Source: an uncultured Clostridium sp.
GTDB lineage: Bacteria > Bacillota > Clostridia > Lachnospirales > Lachnospiraceae
DNA length: 64,000 nucleotides
Reading direction: 5' to 3'
NCBI GenBank assembly: GCA_947178475.1
Contig: CAMWYM010000004.1
Location: 1 to 64,000 of the forward strand
Shown in pieces: positions 50,555 through 58,107 of the stretch. The first letter of the stretch is position 1. The number at the start of each line of letters is the position of its first letter. A program made the position numbers and the translations under genes. The notes beneath the pieces were generated by a model that did not search any database, was not told the DNA's origin, and was given only the letters and a program-made list of their open reading frames with translations.

Positions 50555-51734
50555 TATCCCGTTTTCCTCTCTCATCACAAATCCTCTCGGCAACCATCCG
50601 GCAGCATTCGCCTGTTTCATAGCTCCCCAAATGCTCTAAATGTTCATCTATCAGCATATCCGCTTCCTTTTGGTCATAAGTCCTGATTCTGTTTTCCAGC
50701 TCCTCCATACTTGCAGCCTGTGCAAAAGGCCACTTCTCTGGACCTACATAAAATCCAGTATTCGAGGTATACTCATCCTTATCCGGCACAAACAAAAAAC
50801 AGGGACGTTTCAAAAAAGCATAATCCCATACACAGGAAGAATAATCGGTAATCAGCATATCCGCTGCACCAAGCAACTCCTGCATATCCGGATAATCTAT
50901 CACGTCAATAATATGATTCCCCGTCACCCGGATATCCATACTCTCATCCTGATAACGGTGATAACGACACATAAAATACCATTTTTCAGTTCCCAGTGCC
51001 TCCGTTTTATCTAATATGTCAAGCAGATAGTCACTGTCCATAATAACCGGAACCGATGTCCTTCTATACGTAGGTGCATATAACACAATTCGCCCATTGT
51101 CCGGAATACCATACCGTTTTCTCACCCGGTCCGCCATGTCCCGAACCTCGCCCCGGACAATCCGGTCATTTCTCGGAGTACCAGCTCTTAATACCTCCCC
51201 CTTATACCGGTAGGTTGTCCGAATCATCTGTTTCTCCTGCTCTTTACAGCTTGCCAGAAACAAATCAATATTTGCTGCACAAAATTCTGCTCTTTTTCTT
51301 GTTGCCCAGTTGGCATCCGGTCGTTCGTTTTCCACCTTTTTATAAGCTCCGCCACCATGCCATGTATTAATGACATACTGATGTCTTCGAAAAGGAAACC
51401 ATGGTGCATATGATCCATTAGTTACTATAACTCCGGCAGTCAACAGCATCGGAAAAGACGATACGGTAAAATGCTTTATAAGCTTCACTCCTTCTTCCTG
51501 CAAAAAGCCATACTTCTTCTTATCACTGACCACCCAGACATACTCAAACTCCCCGGGGAAATGGTCCCTCATATACTCGTATAAGTATTTGGGATTACAG
51601 GAATAGTCATAGGCATTTCCTCCCGTAAGTCCGGTAAAAAGTATCCTGTTTTTCTTCACCGGCAGAATTCTGATAGGGTATGTCACAATCCGTACAATCT
51701 CAGAAAACACCACTTTTGCTAACGCCTTATTCAT
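50547..51734 (-). CDS. CDP-glycerol glycerophosphotransferase family protein (TagB/TarB-like)
   Basis: 395 aa; NTWHGGGAYKKVENER, LYAPTYRRTS, DMLITDYSSCVWDYAFLKRPCFLFVPD. Confidence 0.88.
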   Translation of the reverse strand: MNKALAKVVFSEIVRIVTYPIRILPVKKNRILFTGLTGGNAYDYSCNPKYLYEYMRDHFPGEFEYVWVVSDKKKYGFLQEEGVKLIKHFTVSSFPMLLTAGVIVTNGSYAPWFPFRRHQYVINTWHGGGAYKKVENERPDANWATRKRAEFCAANIDLFLASCKEQEKQMIRTTYRYKGEVLRAGTPRNDRIVRGEVRDMADRVRKRYGIPDNGRIVLYAPTYRRTSVPVIMDSDYLLDILDKTEALGTEKWYFMCRYHRYQDESMDIRVTGNHIIDVIDYPDMQELLGAADMLITDYSSCVWDYAFLKRPCFLFVPDKDEYTSNTGFYVGPEKWPFAQAASMEELENRIRTYDQKEADMLIDEHLEHLGSYETGECCRMVAERICDERGKRDNE

Positions 51735-51837
51735 CCGGAAATGCTCCTTCTGCCGCCACTATACGGCAATCTGACTAAATGCTCCAAACTCCCTTATTAC
51801 ATACTGATATATTATACTCAATACACCAAAATTTGGC

Positions 51838-51883
51838 AAGAAAAAAAGAAAACCCGCCAGCCCCTGTTGTCGGGACTGACGGG
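51838..51883 (-). terminator. Rho-independent terminator after spoIVA
   Basis: Minus strand CCCGTCAGTCCC-GACAACA-GGGGCTGGCGGG (12 bp, two G.U) followed by TTTTCTTTTTTTTC. Confidence 0.85.
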
Positions 51884-51889
51884 AGGCTT

Positions 51890-53380
51890 TCAGATAATGA
51901 TAAATACCATTCCGCCGTTGCTGTCATTAATGATTTTTTCCATGGTGTCCTGAAGACGAATCTGGGAGTCATCATTAATTTTGTTGGACTTGGAAATTAA
52001 TCCCTCCTCCACCATCTGTTCCACGGTTTTTCCAAAAATATTGATTTTCCACAGAGCCTCAGGAGAAGTTTTCAGCTGCTCCTTCATATTGGAAAGGAAA
52101 TCCTTTGCCTGATCCTCTGTTCCCACAATCGGTGCTATCTCTGTCGTGACGTTTGCCTTAATAAAGTGCAGCGATGGAGCATTCGCCTTAATCTTTATAC
52201 CATACTTCGTTCCATGCTTAATCAGCTCAGGTTCCGCCAGAGTAATGTTTTCCTTCTCTGGCATCACAAGCCCATACCCTTTCATCTGTACACTGTTCAT
52301 CGCATCCGCTACATGCTCATATTCTCTTCTCTTACCGGCAACCTCCCTTAACATGGTAAGGAAGTCGTATTCATTTTCTACCGGTGCTCCTAGAAGACTG
52401 GTGAGCATTTCGTAATAATAATTTTCCGGTATAGAGATATTCAGATTTACCGTTCCATCCTTTAAACTCAGATTGGCAATAAAGGCATTACTGATATATT
52501 CACTTTCCGGGTTAGGAATTTCATAGACATTCTTCATATCCGTAACAATTGTCATCACCTGCTTTGCATAGTCCACAACCGCCTGCTTAATCGGATGTGT
52601 ACATTCCAACGTCTCTGCCCATTTCGGGATACAGAAGCTGAGCTGGCTGATTGGAAATTCCAGTAAAATATTTTTAAGCACTTCTATGATGTCCTCTGCC
52701 TTTAACTGGTCACAGTTTACCGGCAGTACCTTCACACCATATTGACCGGTAAGCTCCTCTGCTAGGTCCTGGGTTTCCCTGCTGCCCGGCTTCATACTAT
52801 TCAAAATCACAATAAACGGCTTACCAAGTGATTTCATTTCCTCTACTAAATCCTTTTCTACCGGATAAAAGCTGTCACGATCAAGCTCTCCAAAAGAGCC
52901 GTCCCCCGTGATAATAACACCAATGATTGCATGATCGGTCATGACCTTTTTGGTTCCGATATGTGCCGCCTTTGTAAAAGGAATCTCGTAATCATACCAC
53001 GGTGTTTTTACCAGTCTCTCTTTATCCTCCTCCTCATGACCGGAAGCTCCGTCCACCATATAGCCCACACAGTCCACTAAGCGCACATTTATACTGGCTT
53101 CATCATTTAATGCTATCTTTGCGCCCTGCTTCGGGATAAATTTAGGTTCCGTTGTGGTAATGGTTCGACCTGATCCGCTCTGGGGGAGCTCATCTATCGT
53201 TCGCTCCTTCTCTGCACCGTCCTCCATTCCCGGCAAAACCAATGTTTCCATGAAACGCTTGATAAATGTTGATTTTCCGGTACGCACCGGTCCCACCACA
53301 CCTATGTACATATCGCCGCCGGTGCGCTCCTTTATATCCTGATATACATCAAACTGCTCCTTCATATAATCCTCCTTCAA
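51890..53380 (-). CDS. spoIVA: Stage IV sporulation protein A (spore coat morphogenetic ATPase)
   Basis: 496 aa; MYIGVVGPVRTGKSTFIKRFMETLVLP, SGSGRTITTTEPKFIP, VRLVDCVGYMVDGASGHEE. Confidence 0.98.
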   Translation of the reverse strand: MKEDYMKEQFDVYQDIKERTGGDMYIGVVGPVRTGKSTFIKRFMETLVLPGMEDGAEKERTIDELPQSGSGRTITTTEPKFIPKQGAKIALNDEASINVRLVDCVGYMVDGASGHEEEDKERLVKTPWYDYEIPFTKAAHIGTKKVMTDHAIIGVIITGDGSFGELDRDSFYPVEKDLVEEMKSLGKPFIVILNSMKPGSRETQDLAEELTGQYGVKVLPVNCDQLKAEDIIEVLKNILLEFPISQLSFCIPKWAETLECTHPIKQAVVDYAKQVMTIVTDMKNVYEIPNPESEYISNAFIANLSLKDGTVNLNISIPENYYYEMLTSLLGAPVENEYDFLTMLREVAGKRREYEHVADAMNSVQMKGYGLVMPEKENITLAEPELIKHGTKYGIKIKANAPSLHFIKANVTTEIAPIVGTEDQAKDFLSNMKEQLKTSPEALWKINIFGKTVEQMVEEGLISKSNKINDDSQIRLQDTMEKIINDSNGGMVFIII

Positions 53381-53477
53381 ATATTGTTATGTCCTCTCCC
53401 CCATGAAATATCATGAAAGGATTTTTCAAAAAATCATACTGGCAGGCTAATGATTTTTCTCATATCGTCTTAAAAAG

Positions 53478-53505
53478 AATATATGCAACAGCTTGATAAA
53501 TATGT
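53478..53505 (-). promoter_or_regulatory. Candidate sigma-E-like promoter for spoIVA
   Basis: Minus strand ACATATT-N13-CATATATT, close to the B. subtilis sigma-E -35/-10 pattern (ATA / CATACAnT), but spacing is about 1 nt short. Confidence 0.4.
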
Positions 53506-53513
53506 CTGTTTTC

Positions 53514-53547
53514 ATAAAAAAAGGAACACATTCATCATGTGTTCCTT
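53514..53547 (-). terminator. Rho-independent terminator after gpsA
   Basis: AAGGAACACA-TTCATCA-TGTGTTCCTT, perfect 10-bp stem with T run on the minus strand. Confidence 0.85.
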
Positions 53548-53554
53548 CTGTTCT

Positions 53555-54568
53555 CTATGCTTTCCATTCCAGATTTTCCGACTCCGAGGTTCTGTCTCTT
53601 AACAACAGCTGCATAGAAGCCTCTCTTGCATCTGCCCCATTAAACAGCACCTGATTTACGGCCTCTACAATAGGCATACTGACATTATGCTTTCTGGCAA
53701 GCTCCAAAGCCGCCTTGGCGGAATATACACCCTCTACCACCATCTTCACCTCATCCATAGCCTGCTGATAGGTCTTTCCCTGTCCCATCAGATATCCTGC
53801 ATTGCGGTTACGGGAATGCTTCGAGGTACAGGTTACAATTAAATCTCCGATGCCTGAAAGTCCGGCCAGCGTTTCGATATGACCTCCCATTGCCACCACC
53901 AAACGTCCAATTTCCGTGATGCCACGGGTCATCAACGCTGCCTTCGTATTATCTCCAAAACCAAGTCCGTCAACCATTCCAGCTGCCAAAGCGATAACGT
54001 TCTTCAGGGAACCGCCAATCTCTATCCCCACCACATCAGGACTGGTATAGACACGGAACACATCATTCATAAAGATATCCTGAATCCGCTCTGCCACCTG
54101 CTTATCATGGGAGCCTGCTACAATGGTCGTAGGAATTTTACGCCCCACCTCCTCGGCATGACTGGGTCCTGAAAGAATTCCTGTCTTCGCCTGTGGACAC
54201 TCCTCCTCTATAATCTCTGTCATCGTTTTGTATGTATTTTCTTCAATACCTTTTGCCACATCCACTACAATAGTGCCTGCCTGAATATATGCCGAAGCGT
54301 TCTTCATGGTAGAACGGACAAAGGGTGACGGCACAGCACAAACCACCAGTTCTGCATCTATTAAACCTGTCTCCATATCTGTTGTAAATTCAATAGTACT
54401 TGGAACCATGACTCCCGGAAGCTTATCCCGCTGTTCGCGATTTTCCTTCAACATTCTCACTTCTTCCGGGTCAATAGACCAGACAGTCACATCATGCCCA
54501 TTATTACACAGCAAAATAGCAAGTGCGGTTCCCCAGCTCCCTGCACCTAATACACAAATTTTACTCAT
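53555..54568 (-). CDS. gpsA: NAD(P)H-dependent glycerol-3-phosphate dehydrogenase
   Basis: 337 aa; KICVLGAGSWGTALAILLCNNGHDVTVW, GSLKNVIALAAGMVDGLGFGDNTKAALMTRG. Confidence 0.98.
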   Translation of the reverse strand: MSKICVLGAGSWGTALAILLCNNGHDVTVWSIDPEEVRMLKENREQRDKLPGVMVPSTIEFTTDMETGLIDAELVVCAVPSPFVRSTMKNASAYIQAGTIVVDVAKGIEENTYKTMTEIIEEECPQAKTGILSGPSHAEEVGRKIPTTIVAGSHDKQVAERIQDIFMNDVFRVYTSPDVVGIEIGGSLKNVIALAAGMVDGLGFGDNTKAALMTRGITEIGRLVVAMGGHIETLAGLSGIGDLIVTCTSKHSRNRNAGYLMGQGKTYQQAMDEVKMVVEGVYSAKAALELARKHNVSMPIVEAVNQVLFNGADAREASMQLLLRDRTSESENLEWKA

Positions 54569-54634
54569 TAAACAAACCTCCTGAATATTACTATGTAAAA
54601 CGGAAAAGATATATTCCCCGCTTAAATGCTATAT

Positions 54635-55336
54635 CTATTGGTCCTCTTCTTCATTCTCGGACACTTCGGGCTTCTTTGAAAAGATTTTATTTTCCTCTCC
54701 ATGTACCAGCCGCACAATATTCTCTTTATGGCGGTAAAATGCCAATGCCGCAAAGATAAAGATAACTACATAGCTCTCTGTCAATTCACCGCCGGCATAA
54801 GGTAAGTCCGTAATCGGATTGATAATACCGTCATGGTATCCCAAAAACAGGAAGGTTGCAAAAAACAGGACCATAACAATCAGAGAACCCAGACTGACAT
54901 ACCTTGTTATCACAACACAGAGAATGAACGCCACAAGACACACCACAATAATTCTTACATCTAAAAGTCCCAGAATCACTCCTGCCGTGGCAGCAATTCC
55001 TTTTCCTCCACGAAAATTCATATAAAACGGATAATTATGACCAATGACAACACCAAGACCTGCCCACAAAATCATCGGATACACTATTTCCGGATAGAAA
55101 GCAGCTCCTACCAGCCTTGCAATAACACAGGCTATAGCAGCCTTAAACAGATCACCTAAAAACACAATCAAACCTGCCTTTTTTCCTAGCACCCGCAACG
55201 CATTTGTAGTTCCGGAATTGCCACTGCCATGCTCCCGGATATCTATTCCATGAAGCTTTCCATATATATATGCAGTCTGAATAATTCCAAAAAAGTAACC
55301 CATTACAACACAAAGAATACGCACAATAATTTCCAT
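54635..55336 (-). CDS. plsY: Acyl-phosphate:glycerol-3-phosphate acyltransferase
   Basis: MEIIVRILCVVMGYFFG; IDIREHGSGNSGTTNALRVLGKKAG; GHNYPFYMNFRGGKGIAATAG; start corrected from 55402. Confidence 0.96.
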   Translation of the reverse strand: MEIIVRILCVVMGYFFGIIQTAYIYGKLHGIDIREHGSGNSGTTNALRVLGKKAGLIVFLGDLFKAAIACVIARLVGAAFYPEIVYPMILWAGLGVVIGHNYPFYMNFRGGKGIAATAGVILGLLDVRIIVVCLVAFILCVVITRYVSLGSLIVMVLFFATFLFLGYHDGIINPITDLPYAGGELTESYVVIFIFAALAFYRHKENIVRLVHGEENKIFSKKPEVSENEEEDQ

Positions 55337-55343
55337 ATATCCA

Positions 55344-56669
55344 TCAACCTTTCTCTTTTCTTTCCCGGATAATAAATTTAACAGGGGTTCCCCTGAATCC
55401 AAAGGCTTCTCTTATCCTGTTTTCAATATACCTTGTATAAGAGAAATGACTAAGCTTCTTATCATTTACAAAAATAACAAAGGTCGGAGGCTTAACGCTT
55501 ACCTCCGTCATATAATATAACCGCAGCTTCTTCCCTTTATCCGACGGTGGTTCCTGCATTGCCACCGCCTCTGTAAGGATTTCATTGAGCACACCGGTTC
55601 CCACCCGTAGTGCATGATTGTCAATGACGATATCAATAAGGTCAAAAAGCTTTGGCAGCCTTTGTCCCGTCTTTGCCGAGATAAATAAAATCTCAGCATA
55701 GGAAATAAAGGAGAGAATCCTCCTTATATTCTCCTCAAACTTATACACCGTCTTATCATCCTTTTCGATTGCATCCCATTTATTTACAGCAATGATAAGC
55801 CCCTTTCCTCTTTCATGGGCTACTCCGGCAATCTTAGCATCCTGTTCGGTTACTCCCTCTGTGGCATCAATGACCAATACACAGACATCTGCACGCTCTA
55901 CAGCAGTCACTGTCCGGATAATCGAGTATCGCTCCAGCTCTTCTTTAATCTTATTCTTTCGGCGAAGCCCTGCGGTGTCAATAAAAATGTATTGCCGACC
56001 ATCTCTTGTCACCTCTGTATCAATGGCATCCCTGGTGGTTCCTGCAATGTCGGATACGATAACCCGCTCCTCCCCCAACAGCTTGTTGATAATGGAACTC
56101 TTTCCCACATTAGGTTTGCCGATAACCGCTATTTTGGGGCGTTCATCCTCTTCCTCACCTGCCGCATCCTCAGGAAAATGAGATATCACCTCATCAAGCA
56201 TATCTCCGATACCGAGCTGTGAAGCCGCTGAAACCGGAACAGGGTCTCCAAGACCCAGATTATAGAACTCGTATACCTCAGGCATAAATTTATCAAAATT
56301 ATCTACCTTATTCACCACTAGCACCACCGGCTTATGGGAACGCCTCAACATATCTGCCACCTTATTATCTGAATCCACCAATCCCTGTCTGACATCCACA
56401 AGAAATATAATGACATCTGCTGTATCCATGGCTATCTGTGCCTGACTGCGCATACTTTTTAAAATTATATCTTCACTTTCCGGCTCAATACCGCCGGTAT
56501 CAATCATGGTAAAATGATAATCCAGCCAATCCACATCAGCATAAATCCGGTCTCTGGTCACCCCCGGAGTATCCTTTACAATAGATATTCTGGAACCAGC
56601 CAGTGCATTAAACAATGTAGATTTACCCACATTTGGTCTGCCCACAATGGCAACTATCGGTTTGCTCAT
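55344..56669 (-). CDS. der: Ribosome biogenesis GTPase Der (EngA)
   Basis: 441 aa; two GTPase domains ([32 protein letters not shown]). Confidence 0.98.
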   Translation of the reverse strand: MSKPIVAIVGRPNVGKSTLFNALAGSRISIVKDTPGVTRDRIYADVDWLDYHFTMIDTGGIEPESEDIILKSMRSQAQIAMDTADVIIFLVDVRQGLVDSDNKVADMLRRSHKPVVLVVNKVDNFDKFMPEVYEFYNLGLGDPVPVSAASQLGIGDMLDEVISHFPEDAAGEEEDERPKIAVIGKPNVGKSSIINKLLGEERVIVSDIAGTTRDAIDTEVTRDGRQYIFIDTAGLRRKNKIKEELERYSIIRTVTAVERADVCVLVIDATEGVTEQDAKIAGVAHERGKGLIIAVNKWDAIEKDDKTVYKFEENIRRILSFISYAEILFISAKTGQRLPKLFDLIDIVIDNHALRVGTGVLNEILTEAVAMQEPPSDKGKKLRLYYMTEVSVKPPTFVIFVNDKKLSHFSYTRYIENRIREAFGFRGTPVKFIIRERKEKG

Positions 56670-56828
56670 ATATTTTCCTCCCTGTGCGAAACCCGCTGAC
56701 AGCCTCTCAATGATGATTGGAGAAAACGTCTTAATTAGTATATCACCCCAAAAATATCTCTGCTGATTACATTAATTATTTACAAGATGATATACTAGTT
56801 TACAATAGAGAATGATTTTTGTAAACAT

Positions 56829-57068
56829 TTATTTTGATACCGCTCTCGCTACGGCAATTAAGATACATGCACCGATTACCGAAATAATGATATTCCCGAT
56901 AATACCATGTCCCGATATTCCAATAATACCTAAAACAAAGCCACCCACGGCACCTCCTACAATTCCCAGAATCATATTTTTCAGCCAGCCGCCCTCTACA
57001 TGCATAATCTGACCGGCAATCCAGCCTGATGCCGCACCAACCAATAAGCTAACAATAAATCCAATCAT
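56829..57068 (-). CDS. GlsB/YeaQ/YmgE family small membrane protein
   Basis: 79 aa; GAASGWIAGQIM...GWLKNMILGIVGGAVGGFV. Confidence 0.85.
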   Translation of the reverse strand: MIGFIVSLLVGAASGWIAGQIMHVEGGWLKNMILGIVGGAVGGFVLGIIGISGHGIIGNIIISVIGACILIAVARAVSK

Positions 57069-57236
57069 ATTTTCCTCCTTTAAATTCCAGTTGGGTTTTG
57101 AAAAAATCTAAGCCTTATGTTATTTCCTCTCCCCTGCTGTTATGAACCCTAACAGGAGAAATGCTTGCGCGTCAGCGCAATTCATTATAACATGATTTTA
57201 AACAATTTTCTTGGTTATTCACAAAACAATGAGAAG

Positions 57237-57602
57237 TTATCTCTTCTCTTTATATGCATATCCAAAATCAATAGGTGGTGATGTTATTGAAATATATACA
57301 AATTCAGTATCTCCATCATTTAACAACCCATGAACATCTTTATCTGCAAATCGAACTACATCACCAGCTTTAAAATCTTTTTCTCGGTCGTCTGCTAGTA
57401 AAAGCTTTCCTGCACCCTGTGTAGCATACCAAATTTGTTCTGAAGCATCATGTGTGTGTCTTGGTTGACTTGCTCCTGCTTCTAAATGTACTTCTGTTAT
57501 TGTTACTCTTTGACTTGTAGAATTTTCAGTATTTAACAGTTGCCTTGATACAACCCCGGGATTTGCTAATTCCTTGATATCATTTTTCTCAATAAATTCC
57601 AT
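57237..57602 (-). CDS. Cupin-domain protein
   Basis: 121 aa; HLEAGASQPRHTHDASEQIWYATQGAGKLLLADDREKDFKAGDVVRFADKDVHGL. Confidence 0.85.
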   Translation of the reverse strand: MEFIEKNDIKELANPGVVSRQLLNTENSTSQRVTITEVHLEAGASQPRHTHDASEQIWYATQGAGKLLLADDREKDFKAGDVVRFADKDVHGLLNDGDTEFVYISITSPPIDFGYAYKEKR

Positions 57603-57798
57603 GTTTATAAACCTCCATAATTTCTATTTTCTGTACTTTTTATCAAATTACAGATTGTATTATCATTATACCTAATACATATTTTCAGTCAACAAACAAT
57701 ACAGGTGATATTCCCAAAAACACTCTCCCATACACAAAGGAGTAACATAGCACTGCTATGTTACTCCTCAATAACAAATATATCTAAGAATAATCTGC

Positions 57799-57933
57799 CT
57801 AATGGCATCCTCTGCACTTTGAACAGTCACCACCACATTGTAATGATTTTCCACTCCTCTTATCCCGAATCATGCTCCGGATACTAAGCGCAACGATACC
57901 GGCTAAAACCACACCAACTATAACTGTCCCCAT
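57799..57933 (-). CDS. FeoB-associated Cys-rich small membrane protein
   Basis: MGTVIVGVVLAGIVALSIRSMIRDKRSGKSLQCGGDCSKCRGCH; RBS GGAGG; track start 58011 lies inside the repeat element. Confidence 0.85.
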   Translation of the reverse strand: MGTVIVGVVLAGIVALSIRSMIRDKRSGKSLQCGGDCSKCRGCH

Positions 57934-57949
57934 TTTTACACCTCCATCT

Positions 57950-58092
57950 TTTGTAACCAATTTTGCTCCGCAAACTTCGTTTGTTGCGATAGTCGCTAAA
58001 TGTGTGTGCAAGCACCCACGCTTAGCTCGTTATTCGCACAAATTGATTACCTATTCACGTGCCATTACGAAGTGATTTTCATGCACGTGATA
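57950..58092 (-). repeat. Structured intergenic repeat element, expanded copy 3 (feoB/small Cys protein junction)
   Basis: TTTGTAACCAATTTTGC...CAAATTGATTACC plus outer stem TCACGTGC (58055-58062)/GCACGTGA (58083-58090), same layout as copy 1. Confidence 0.8.
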
Positions 58093-58107
58093 CCTTAAAC
58101 AAGAATT

